From assembly GCA_029226935.1 (NCBI GenBank), contig JAQXYZ010000037.1:24105-88104 (forward strand): a stretch of DNA of 64,000 nt, read 5' to 3'. The DNA comes from Bacillota bacterium. GTDB taxonomy: Bacteria > Bacillota > Clostridia > Lachnospirales > Lachnospiraceae. The translations under genes and the position numbers were made by a program. Below, piece after piece: positions 27,501-34,782 of the stretch. How positions within the stretch are numbered: the first letter of the stretch is position 1; the number at the start of each line of letters is the position of its first letter. The notes under the pieces are model-generated. The model was not told the DNA's origin. It saw nothing but the letters and a program-made list of their open reading frames with translations, and searched no databases.

Positions 27501-28066
27501 ACCAGATTTTGTTTTTCATCCTCTAACTTTTTCTGAGCGGCAACCTTACGCTTTTTAAATTTTACAATACCCGCAGCTTCATCAAAAAGCTCTCTTCTTT
27601 CTTCCGGCTTACCACTTAAGATTTTATCAATCTGACCCTGTCCTATGATGGAATATCCCTCTTTACCGATACCGGTATCATAAAATAATTCATTGACATC
27701 CTTCAATCTGCATGGAGCTCCGTTTAAAAGGTATTCACTTTCTCCTGAACGATAAATTCGTCTGGCAACTGTTACCTCGTCAAAATCAATCGCCAGTTGA
27801 TGATCCGAATTATCCAGTGTGATTGCAACATATGCATATCCCAACGGCTTACGCATTTCTGTTCCCGAGAAGATAACATCCTGCATGGACGCCCCACGAA
27901 GCTGCTTAATTCTCTGCTCCCCAAGCACCCAGCGCACTGCATCTGCTACATTACTTTTTCCACTTCCATTAGGCCCCACAATTCCGGTTATTCCATTGTG
28001 AAATTTAAAAACTATTTTATTGGCAAAAGATTTAAATCCCTGAATTTCTATACTTTTTAGATACAT
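24506..28066 (-). CDS. smc: Chromosome segregation protein SMC
   Basis: Condensin ATPase. The start is at 28066 (MYLKSIEIQGF), with AGGTG 6 bases upstream; the longer frame overlaps rnc. 1186 residues: Walker A GPNGSGKS at 31-38, coiled coil to about 500, hinge about 510-650, second coiled coil, then the signature LSGGEKALTA and Walker B FCLLDEIEAALDE. All motifs are intact. It lies between rnc and ftsY in the order usual for Firmicutes. Confidence 0.97.
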   Translation of the reverse strand: MYLKSIEIQGFKSFANKIVFKFHNGITGIVGPNGSGKSNVADAVRWVLGEQRIKQLRGASMQDVIFSGTEMRKPLGYAYVAITLDNSDHQLAIDFDEVTVARRIYRSGESEYLLNGAPCRLKDVNELFYDTGIGKEGYSIIGQGQIDKILSGKPEERRELFDEAAGIVKFKKRKVAAQKKLEDEKQNLVRVNDILSELEKQIGPLEKQSETAKIYLKKKEELKTLDVNMFLLENNRLQEQLKNAQDKFEIANNDLEQTTAQYEKIKEEYEQIQGQIEQLDESIEADRTSLTDTSMLRGKLEGEINVLKEQIKSAQSNEEHFMSRKEAVSKEMNARLLDKEGILADKKVIDEQVAEIEKERNEAREKLLAVQGRIEELNNDIESGKNTIIDALNSRATIKSKLGRYDTMTEQINIRKAELTSRLLRIKSDEAQQEATIKQLEEEFEKINEQIRSLNDAQEQKEEKLALIREELAGKDQKLRDTQVSYHQEKSKLEALTNLTERYEGYGGSVKRVMECKDKEKGIIGVVADIIKVEKKYETAIETALGGNIQNIVTDDEETAKRMIAFLKQNKAGRATFLPLTSITKPQEFKNPEALDEKGVIGMADELVSIDDKYRNVAKAMLGRIVVVDHVDNAVKIARKFDYGIRMVTLEGELLVPGGAISGGAFKNNSNLLGRRREMAELEGKVKQFLKEIDQLLNEIEGTKAERNKLRLSLEEDKAALQKKFIEQNTARLNVIKAQERKEEASEGSMELKSEEREIEQQIQEIKLSKQEIQKELEDSELLEQKVEQQIRKFQMELEEKRKEESEQSAHVSEWDVEVEKMLQQQDFHQQNVNRIDGEIDRYARELQEIEEGLKKNSEETLNKQNSIVSIEETIAASHTTQGDTEKKLKENIEKKEQLSQKQKNFFTDREALAEKMTGLDKEVYRLNSQKEKFQEALEGQINYMWDEYEITLSDAASLRNEEMTDLAAMKKDITSLKEQIKKLGDVNVNAIEDYKNLMERYQFLKTQHDDLVEAEKTLEGIIVELDTAMRKQFNEKFAEISKEFDKVFKELFGGGKGTLELMEDEDILEAGIRIIAQPPGKKLQNMMQLSGGEKALTAIALLFAIQNLKPSPFCLLDEIEAALDENNVARFAKYLHKLTKYTQFIVITHRRGTMEKADRLYGITMQEKGVSTLVSVNLIDKELDD

Positions 28067-28073
28067 ACAACAC

Positions 28074-28766
28074 CTACTTTTTTTGGCTTTGTCCCAGCAG
28101 CACCTCATAAGCTGCCTGTTGCTCCGCAGACTTCTTATTGCGCCCCTGCCCTTTTCCTACTGTCTGACCATCAATTCTGGCTTCCACAATGAAAATCTTA
28201 TCATGATCCGGCCCGGTTTCACTGATCAATTCATACACAAGGCTTTTTCCCATTTTCTGCACCTTTTCCTGCAAAATGGTTTTACTGTCATAAAACAACT
28301 GCTTGTCCTCCAAGTCGGAAAGAATGAACTTATTTACAAACTTCTCCGCCTCTTCAATTCCGCCGTCCAGATAAATTGCTCCAAGCACAGCCTCCATCAC
28401 ATCCGAGATAATGGAATCACGTTTTCTTCCCCCTGTTGCTTCTTCCCCTTTGCCCAAAAGGATATACTTCCCCAAAGACAAATCTCTGGCACAGAATGCC
28501 AGTGCAGGCTCACAGACCATGGAAGAACGCATCCTCGTCATCTGCCCCTCAGACATCTCCGAATATGTTTCAAAGAGAAACCGGCTTGACAAAAGCTCTA
28601 ATACCGCATCCCCCAGGAATTCCAGTCTCTCATAATTTTTATATTTATTAATTTTTTGTTCATTAGAAAAAGAGCTATGGGTCAAAGCCTGCATAATAAG
28701 TGCCTTATCCTTGAACTCATAACCTATTTTTTCTTCCAGTTCTTTTACTTCTTCATTTTTATACAT
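28074..28766 (-). CDS. rnc: Ribonuclease III
   Basis: Cuts double-stranded RNA, including rRNA precursors. The signature ERLEFLGDA is at residues 46-54, the second catalytic acidic cluster is in DVMEAVLGAIYLDGG, and a double-stranded RNA-binding domain occupies about 155-230. 230 residues is normal. It comes after the acpP terminator and just before smc (7-base gap). Confidence 0.97.
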   Translation of the reverse strand: MYKNEEVKELEEKIGYEFKDKALIMQALTHSSFSNEQKINKYKNYERLEFLGDAVLELLSSRFLFETYSEMSEGQMTRMRSSMVCEPALAFCARDLSLGKYILLGKGEEATGGRKRDSIISDVMEAVLGAIYLDGGIEEAEKFVNKFILSDLEDKQLFYDSKTILQEKVQKMGKSLVYELISETGPDHDKIFIVEARIDGQTVGKGQGRNKKSAEQQAAYEVLLGQSQKK

Positions 28767-28813
28767 ATTTTACCCTTTACCCATGCATATGACAGAAGCA
28801 ATCTGCCACCACA

Positions 28814-28836
28814 AAAAAGCCCTTAACGGGCTTTTT
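28814..28836 (-). terminator. Terminator after acpP
   Basis: AAAAAGCCC / GGGCTTTTT with a 5-base loop, starting at the acpP stop. It separates plsX-acpP from rnc-smc-ftsY, though some read-through is likely because rnc has no clear promoter. Confidence 0.85.
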
Positions 28837-29065
28837 AGTTGAGAACATTTTTAATCATGTTGACTGCTTCTTCTACGGTAGTAATATTTTCTGCTTCTTC
28901 CGCAGGAATTTCAATATCAAATTCCTCCTCTATCCCCATAATAATCTGAAAAACATCTAAGGAATCGGCTCCCAGATCATCTACAAAAGTTGTTTCCATC
29001 GAGATCTCTTCGGGGTCAACGTTGAGAACGTCAGCAATTACTTTTTTTAATTTTTCAAATTCCAT
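28835..29065 (-). CDS. acpP: Acyl carrier protein
   Basis: 76 acidic residues carrying the growing acyl chain on a phosphopantetheine arm at Ser35 in the motif GADSLD. It follows plsX after 16 bases, matching the fatty acid/phospholipid role of the pair. An intrinsic terminator overlaps its stop. Confidence 0.96.
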   Translation of the reverse strand: MEFEKLKKVIADVLNVDPEEISMETTFVDDLGADSLDVFQIIMGIEEEFDIEIPAEEAENITTVEEAVNMIKNVLN

Positions 29066-29081
29066 TTTTTAAGTTTCCTTT

Positions 29082-30095
29082 CTAGTTTTCTTCCATAGTT
29101 ATTTTTTCTTTTATTTTTTGATTAATATTCTGTTCTGTAAAAGTAATGCATTGCAGAACAGAATTCTTAATTTCAACTGATTTAGAACTTCCGTGGGTCT
29201 TAACCACAAGTCCGTTAAGCCCTAACATTGGTGCACCACCATACTGTTCAAGGTCAAAAGCTTTCAGAGTGTTCTTCAGTGCCGGTTTAACCAGCAGGGC
29301 ACCTATCTTGCTGCGCAGTGTAGTCATCATTCCTTCTTTGACTTTCTTAATCAGAGTTCCGCCAACTCCCTCATACATCTTTAAAATCACATTTCCCACA
29401 AACGCTTCACAAACTATTACGTCTGCAAGACCAGACGGAATATCCCTTGCCTCAATGCTCCCGATAAAGTTAATATCAGGGCAATTTTTTAAAAGGGGAA
29501 AGGTTTCCTTTACCAGTGCATTTCCCTTTTCTTCTTCCGCACCAATATTTACAATTCCTACCTTAGGATTCTTTACCCCCATAACGCTTTCCATGTACAC
29601 AGAACCCATTTTGGCAAATTGTACCAAGTGGGATGGTCTGGCATCTACATTTGCACCGCAATCAACCAAAAGTGCACACCCCTTTTCTGTCGGAATAAGA
29701 GGTGCAAGGGGCGGTCTTTCCACTCCCTTAATACGTCCAACGATTACCTGTCCACCTACCAGCGTAGCGCCTGTGCTTCCGGCAGAGACATAAGCATCAC
29801 AAACGCCATCCTTAACCAGATAAAGTGCTTTCACAATAGAGGAGTCCTTTTTCCTGCGGATTGCCATAACAGGTGGTTCAGCTGTCTCAATGACCTCTGT
29901 GGCATTCACAACTTCTACCTGTTCTTTATTATATGTATATTTTGAAAGTTCGTTATTAATCTGTTCCTCCTGACCTGTCAGGAAAACCTTCACATGATCA
30001 CTTTCATTGACTGCTTCAATTGCACCTTTCACAATCTCAACAGGAGCATTATCGCCACCCATGGCATCTACTGCCACGTTTACATATTCTGCCAT
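29082..30095 (-). CDS. plsX: Phosphate acyltransferase PlsX
   Basis: Converts acyl-ACP to acyl-phosphate, the donor for PlsY (804-1451). The sequence starts MAEYVNVAVDAMGGDNAP, typical of the family, and continues with SAGSTGATL and CEAFVGNVILK. The start is at 30095, with GGAGG 7 bases upstream. 337 residues is normal. It has its own promoter and a nearby inverted repeat, separate from rpmF. Confidence 0.96.
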   Translation of the reverse strand: MAEYVNVAVDAMGGDNAPVEIVKGAIEAVNESDHVKVFLTGQEEQINNELSKYTYNKEQVEVVNATEVIETAEPPVMAIRRKKDSSIVKALYLVKDGVCDAYVSAGSTGATLVGGQVIVGRIKGVERPPLAPLIPTEKGCALLVDCGANVDARPSHLVQFAKMGSVYMESVMGVKNPKVGIVNIGAEEEKGNALVKETFPLLKNCPDINFIGSIEARDIPSGLADVIVCEAFVGNVILKMYEGVGGTLIKKVKEGMMTTLRSKIGALLVKPALKNTLKAFDLEQYGGAPMLGLNGLVVKTHGSSKSVEIKNSVLQCITFTEQNINQKIKEKITMEEN

Positions 30096-30123
30096 TTTTA
30101 TTCCTCCATCCAATCACTACTTT

Positions 30124-30152
30124 ACTATACTAAACCATATTCTAAAAATCAA
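30124..30152 (-). promoter_or_regulatory. Promoter of plsX-acpP
   Basis: TTGATT and TATAGT, 17 bases apart on the minus strand, about 30 bases before the plsX start. Confidence 0.65.
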
Positions 30153-30164
30153 GACATATTTCAC

Positions 30165-30186
30165 AGGAAATTCAGAGGAATTTCCT
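30165..30186. promoter_or_regulatory. Inverted repeat upstream of the plsX promoter (candidate operator)
   Basis: Perfect 9-base arms AGGAAATTC and GAATTTCCT with a 4-base spacer, ending 13 bases before the -35 box. It lacks a T-run, so it is not a terminator. A lipid-synthesis regulator is the natural guess, but the sequence does not match the FapR or FabT sites as I remember them. Confidence 0.4.
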
Positions 30187-30198
30187 AATGAAATAAAA

Positions 30199-30226
30199 AA
30201 AGCAATCCAAACGAATGGATTGCTTT
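30199..30226 (-). terminator. Terminator after rpmF
   Basis: AAAGCAATCC / GGATTGCTTT, 8-base loop, followed by T-rich sequence on the minus strand, 15 bases past the rpmF stop. Confidence 0.87.
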
Positions 30227-30240
30227 GTTACCAGTTTTAA

Positions 30241-30420
30241 TTAGTCAACGCTTACGATTTCTTTCTTATTGTAAGAACCGCATGCCTTGCATACTCTGTG
30301 AGGCATCATCAGCGCGCCGCATTTGCTGCACTTAACTAATGTGGGAGCACTCATCTTCCAGTTTGCTCTTCTTTTATCTCTTCTGGCTTTTGAAGATTTA
30401 TTCTTAGGACAAATAGACAT
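30241..30420 (-). CDS. rpmF: 50S ribosomal protein L32
   Basis: 59 residues. The N-terminus MSICPKNKSSKARRDKRR is the Clostridia form, and two Cys pairs (CSKC and CKAC, residues 31-34 and 44-47) bind zinc. It starts 2 bases past the stop of the DUF177 gene, the standard yceD-rpmF pair. Confidence 0.95.
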   Translation of the reverse strand: MSICPKNKSSKARRDKRRANWKMSAPTLVKCSKCGALMMPHRVCKACGSYNKKEIVSVD

Positions 30421-30422
30421 CG

Positions 30423-30947
30423 TTACACCTCCTTATTCGCGTTAAAGATATCTTTAATAGCTGCCATTCTGGGATCAGGTACGAATGTATCGCATCCGCA
30501 ATCTCCCTCATTCAGGTTATGTCCACACTGCTTGCAAATCCCCTTGCAATCAGGTTTGCATAATACCTTCACAGGCATATTAACTAAGATTTCACTGTTC
30601 ACGAAAGCTTCTGCATCCAGTTCGTAGCCCTTCATAAATTCCTGCTCGTCCCGCTCACTCTGCTCCGTTATCACATCAGGCGAAAGCACTTCCTGCTCAA
30701 AGGATACTTCTAATGGCACACTTACCATCTGTAAGCATCTGTCGCAGGGAATTTCCAGCACCAGCTTTATCGCACCTTTAATCATTACCTTACCTGTTCC
30801 GATATTGGAAAATTCCATCTCAACAGGAGATTTCTCGCGAATTTGATATTCATTTCCCATATAGGAATAATGATTTGGTTCGTATGTCAGGCTTTCTCTT
30901 CTGTCTTTTCCCTCAGACGTAAATACATCAGTCAGATTGATCAACAT
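30423..30947 (-). CDS. DUF177/YceD family protein
   Basis: 174 residues. Members of this family lie before rpmF in most bacteria and have been linked to 23S rRNA accumulation. The Cys-rich part (CDRCLQ, then CKPDCKGICKQCGHNL and CGC near the end) suggests zinc binding. The start at 30947 (MLINLTDVF) has AGGGAG upstream; the longer frame crosses the promoter and is not coding. Confidence 0.88.
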   Translation of the reverse strand: MLINLTDVFTSEGKDRRESLTYEPNHYSYMGNEYQIREKSPVEMEFSNIGTGKVMIKGAIKLVLEIPCDRCLQMVSVPLEVSFEQEVLSPDVITEQSERDEQEFMKGYELDAEAFVNSEILVNMPVKVLCKPDCKGICKQCGHNLNEGDCGCDTFVPDPRMAAIKDIFNANKEV

Positions 30948-31002
30948 AATAAGCTCCCTATGAATCACATGTGCAGGTATATCCAAAATCACACACTCAA
31001 TT

Positions 31003-31031
31003 ATTATAACGACGGTATTACTGTTTGTCAA
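31003..31031 (-). promoter_or_regulatory. Perfect sigma-A promoter for DUF177-rpmF
   Basis: Consensus TTGACA and TATAAT exactly 17 bases apart on the minus strand. The two promoter boxes match the textbook consensus in all 12 positions, suggesting strong constitutive expression of the ribosomal pair. Confidence 0.85.
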
Positions 31032-31049
31032 TACCCACAAAAAAATATT

Positions 31050-32252
31050 TTAAACCAATGCTACCGTTTCTCTTGCAATCGCCAATTCTTCATTGGTAGG
31101 GATGACAAGTACCTTGGTGCGGCTTTCAGGTGTGGAAATAATTGTTTCCTCACCGCGCTTCACATTTTCTTCTTCGTTAAGAGCTATACCAAGATATCCC
31201 AGATAAGACGCTGTCATAGTTCTGATAAACGGACTGTTCTCTCCTACCCCTGCAGTAAAGCATATTGCATCCACACCGTTCATTGCAGCAGTGTAAGCAC
31301 CGATATATTTCGCCACACGATAGGCAAAGGTGTGCATGGTTCTGATTGCAAATGCTTCGCCTGCGCGGTATGCCTTTTCCAAATCCCTGAAATCAGAAGA
31401 AAAATCTCCCGACAGTCCATATACACCTGATTCTTTATTTAAGACTGTCAGCATCTGATGCACATCTTTTCCTTCTTTATTGCAGAGAAATTCAATAATT
31501 GCAGGATCAATGTCCCCGCAGCGTGTTCCCATAATCAATCCTTCCAGTGGTGTAAGTCCCATGGAAGTGTCCACACACTTACCATTCTTTACGGCAGACA
31601 CACTGGCGCCATTGCCAAGATGGCATACAATGATTTTCAATTCCTCATAGGGTTTTCCAAGCAGCTCGGCCGCTCTATGTGATACATAAGAATGACTGGT
31701 TCCGTGGAAACCGTATCTTCTCACCTTATAATCCTCATAGTAGTGATATGGAAGCCCATACAGATAAGCTTCCTCCGGCATGGTCTGATGAAATGCCGTA
31801 TCAAAGACAGCAACCATGGGAGTAGCCGGCATCAGTTCCTTGCATGCTCTGATTCCTATCAGGTTTGCCGGATTATGAAGAGGCGCTAAATCATTGCATT
31901 CCTCAATCGCTTTCATCACATCCTCCGTGATAATTGTGGAAGCTGCAAATTTTTCTCCACCGTGCACTATTCTGTGCCCCACTGCTCCGATTTCATCAAG
32001 ATTCTTTACCACGCCGTGCTCTGAATCTGTCAAAGCCTCAAGCACAAGCTTAATTGCCTGAGTATGATCCGGCATGGGAGAAAGCTTCTCTATCTTTTCT
32101 CCGCCCGCAGGGGTATAAGTCATCTGGCTTCCATCAATCCCAATTCTTTCACACAGTCCTTTTGCTATTACCTGTTCCGTTTTGGAATTAATCAGCTGAA
32201 ACTTTAAGGATGAGCTTCCGCAATTAATTACCAGAACATTCATATCTTTCAT
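31050..32252 (-). CDS. ackA: Acetate kinase
   Basis: Makes acetate and ATP from acetyl phosphate, the final ATP-yielding step of fermentation. The start at 32252 (MKDMNVLVINCGSSSLK) has GGAGG 8 bases upstream; the longer frame overlaps the pta end. 400 residues is normal. Key motifs: the N-terminal NCGSSSLKFQL, VFDTAFHQTMP and the C-terminal FTAGVGENS. It is preceded by pta with a 65-base gap. Confidence 0.97.
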   Translation of the reverse strand: MKDMNVLVINCGSSSLKFQLINSKTEQVIAKGLCERIGIDGSQMTYTPAGGEKIEKLSPMPDHTQAIKLVLEALTDSEHGVVKNLDEIGAVGHRIVHGGEKFAASTIITEDVMKAIEECNDLAPLHNPANLIGIRACKELMPATPMVAVFDTAFHQTMPEEAYLYGLPYHYYEDYKVRRYGFHGTSHSYVSHRAAELLGKPYEELKIIVCHLGNGASVSAVKNGKCVDTSMGLTPLEGLIMGTRCGDIDPAIIEFLCNKEGKDVHQMLTVLNKESGVYGLSGDFSSDFRDLEKAYRAGEAFAIRTMHTFAYRVAKYIGAYTAAMNGVDAICFTAGVGENSPFIRTMTASYLGYLGIALNEEENVKRGEETIISTPESRTKVLVIPTNEELAIARETVALV

Positions 32253-32317
32253 TTTTAAAACCTCCATCTGTCTTTTTATCATAAAACTGCTATGTAATAT
32301 CTTGATTTGTTGAAATT

Positions 32318-33319
32318 CTATACCAACTGTGCCTGTACCGCTGTAAGCGCAACTACACCCACAATATCCTGCCACGAGCATCCTCTTGAAAGGTCATTGA
32401 CCGGCTTGGCAATTCCCTGAAGCATAGGACCATAGGCTTCCGCTTTTCCAAGTCTCTGCACCAGCTTATATCCGATATTTCCACAGTCAAGATTGGGGAA
32501 AATCAATACATTTGCCTTTCCGGCAACTTCACTTCCCGGAGCCTTGGACTTTGCCACATGAGGAACCAGTGCCGCATCCAGCTGCAGTTCGCCGTCCAGC
32601 GTAAGACCCGGATACTGCTCATGGGCAATCTTTGTCGCCTCAACTACCTTATCCACCAGTTCATGTTTCGCACTTCCCTTGGTGGAATGGGAAAGCATTG
32701 CAATAATCGGTTTACTGCCCACAAGACTCTTGAAGCTCTTTGCTGAGGAATCTGCAATCGCTGCAAGTTCTTCTGCTGTGGGATCCTGATTAAGCCCGCA
32801 GTCTGCAAACAGAAATGTTCCATTGTCCCCAAATTCACAATCCGGCACACACATCAGGAAGAAGCCTGAAACCAGCTTTACTCCGGGGGCTGTTTTCAAA
32901 ATCTGGAGTGCCGGGCGCAGCGTATCTGCAGTAGCATGACAGGCACCTGCCACCATCCCGTCTGCATCATTTGCCTTTACCATAATAACACCAAATGTAA
33001 GATAATCATTTAAAAGAATTTCTCTTGCCTTTTCAGGTGTCATTCCCTTATTCTTTCTTGTCTCATATAATAAATTCACATAATCATCCAGTTTTTCACA
33101 TGTTTCAGGATTCACTATTGTCACGCCGTCCAGTTCTATCTCCAGCCAGGTGGCTCCGTCCATGATTTTTTCTTCATTTCCAATCATAATAATATTTGCA
33201 ATGCCCTCTTTTAAAATATGAGCCGCTGCAATCAATGTCCTTTTGTCTGTAGTCTCCGGCAGCACAATGGTCTTTCGATCCATTCTTGCCTTATCCTTAA
33301 TCACGTCAATATATGACAT
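32318..33319 (-). CDS. pta: Phosphate acetyltransferase
   Basis: Converts acetyl-CoA to acetyl phosphate. The start at 33319 (MSYIDVIKDKARMD) has AAAGGAG upstream. 333 residues is the short single-domain form, with DGMVAGACHATADTLRPAL and the C-terminal motif LIFPNLDCGNIGYKLVQRL. With ackA it forms the acetate branch. It has its own strong promoter and diverges from tmcAL. Confidence 0.96.
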   Translation of the reverse strand: MSYIDVIKDKARMDRKTIVLPETTDKRTLIAAAHILKEGIANIIMIGNEEKIMDGATWLEIELDGVTIVNPETCEKLDDYVNLLYETRKNKGMTPEKAREILLNDYLTFGVIMVKANDADGMVAGACHATADTLRPALQILKTAPGVKLVSGFFLMCVPDCEFGDNGTFLFADCGLNQDPTAEELAAIADSSAKSFKSLVGSKPIIAMLSHSTKGSAKHELVDKVVEATKIAHEQYPGLTLDGELQLDAALVPHVAKSKAPGSEVAGKANVLIFPNLDCGNIGYKLVQRLGKAEAYGPMLQGIAKPVNDLSRGCSWQDIVGVVALTAVQAQLV

Positions 33320-33380
33320 ACCCCATTCTCCTTTCGTACCCCGCATAATTCTATATGATATGTGCAAGCTATACATAAAA

Positions 33381-33409
33381 ATTATATTGCAATCCACATT
33401 TAACAGCAA
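33381..33409 (-). promoter_or_regulatory. Promoter of pta-ackA
   Basis: TTGCTG and a perfect TATAAT, 17 bases apart on the minus strand, about 60 bases before pta. Confidence 0.75.
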
Positions 33410-33454
33410 GTAAAAGCACTCAAAAAATTGTGTAAAATCAAATACATAATTTAC

Positions 33455-33484
33455 TTGTTATCCTGTTATGTGGTAAATTATAAA
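33455..33484 (+). promoter_or_regulatory. Probable promoter of tmcAL
   Basis: TTGTTA at 33455-33460 and TATAAA at 33479-33484, 18 bases apart, about 43 bases before the tmcAL start. Confidence 0.5.
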
Positions 33485-33526
33485 AAACTATATTGAAGAA
33501 ATCATTGATTTTGAAGGTATGAATTC

Positions 33527-34768
33527 ATGAAAACTGCTGCAATCATTGCTGAATATAACCCATTTCATAACGGACACCGCTACCAGATAGAACAAACCCG
33601 CATCCAAACAGGCGCTGACTATGTTCTTGTTCTCATGAGCGGTGACTTTGTGCAGCGCGGCGCTCCTGCGCTGTGCAATAAATACCTCCGCACCCACATG
33701 GCACTCCTTGGTGGGGCTGATGCAGTCATTGAGCTGCCAACACTTTATGCGCTTTCCAGCGCTGAATTTTTTGCCGGTGGGGCTGTAACTTTACTCAATC
33801 AGTTAAATTCCATTGACTTTCTGTCATTCGGAAGTGAAGCAGGCGATATTTCTCTTATTGTTGACGGTGCCAAAAAACTGTTTTCAGACTATTTTTCTTT
33901 TGAAGCAAAGATAAAAGAATATCTGCAGCAAGGGTATTCTTACCCTGCTTCCAGACAAAAAGCTCTCGACAGCGAATTCGAACCATTGCTCTCATCCCCA
34001 AACAATATTTTGGGCTTGGAATATTGTAAAGCGCTTCTTGCTACCCACAGCAATATCACACCCTTTACCATAAAACGTACTGATTCCGGTTATCATGAGG
34101 TTTGCTTATACAATGCTTCATCAGAATATGCATCTGCTTCTGCCATAAGAAACAGTTTGTTTAAAACTCAAAAGCCGCTTGAAGAAATTACCGACTATAT
34201 TCCATCCGACATTTATCACTTATTCGAGGAAGAAAATGTTCCCGGCAATTTGATATCTGAAGATGATTTTTCTCACCTTCTTCACTATAAACTACTCTCC
34301 GAACAGGAACATGGTTTTTCTTCTTATCTGGACTGTACACCGGATTTGTCTGATAAAATCTGCAAAAATATTCCCTTTTTTACGGATTTTACCGGTTTCT
34401 GCAACCTTCTGAAATCAAAAGATCTGACTTACACACGAATCAGCCGCGTTTTGATGCATATATTATTAAACATCAAAACTCCCAAATACTTTCAATCTCC
34501 TCTGAAAGAACGGGAATTGTATTTACCTTATGCAAGGCTTCTTGGTTTCCGTAAGGAAGCCTCCCCTTTACTTGCCAAAATCAAAAAGCACAGCAACATT
34601 CCTCTGCTCTCCAAGCCTGCAAATGCTTCGTCTCTCCTTGACAAGGAGGCATTTGAACTTCTTAAACAGGATATTTACTGTGCCTTTGTATATGAATCTG
34701 TTCTGCTTCATAAGAAGAAACAGGCTCCACTCAATGACTGGAAACAATCTCCCATCATTTTACCCTGA
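33527..34768 (+). CDS. tmcAL: tRNA(Met) cytidine acetate ligase TmcAL
   Basis: Uses acetate and ATP to form N4-acetylcytidine at the wobble position of elongator tRNA-Met. The N-terminus has the nucleotidyltransferase motif EYNPFHNGHRYQIEQ with the HxGH signature; 413 residues fits the family. It is one of only two plus-strand genes. It diverges from pta-ackA, which makes the acetate it uses, but no shared regulation can be seen. It converges with the GGDEF gene 14 bases away, with no clear terminator. Confidence 0.92.
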   Translation: MKTAAIIAEYNPFHNGHRYQIEQTRIQTGADYVLVLMSGDFVQRGAPALCNKYLRTHMALLGGADAVIELPTLYALSSAEFFAGGAVTLLNQLNSIDFLSFGSEAGDISLIVDGAKKLFSDYFSFEAKIKEYLQQGYSYPASRQKALDSEFEPLLSSPNNILGLEYCKALLATHSNITPFTIKRTDSGYHEVCLYNASSEYASASAIRNSLFKTQKPLEEITDYIPSDIYHLFEEENVPGNLISEDDFSHLLHYKLLSEQEHGFSSYLDCTPDLSDKICKNIPFFTDFTGFCNLLKSKDLTYTRISRVLMHILLNIKTPKYFQSPLKERELYLPYARLLGFRKEASPLLAKIKKHSNIPLLSKPANASSLLDKEAFELLKQDIYCAFVYESVLLHKKKQAPLNDWKQSPIILP

Positions 34769-34782
34769 CATGAAATTGCCGT

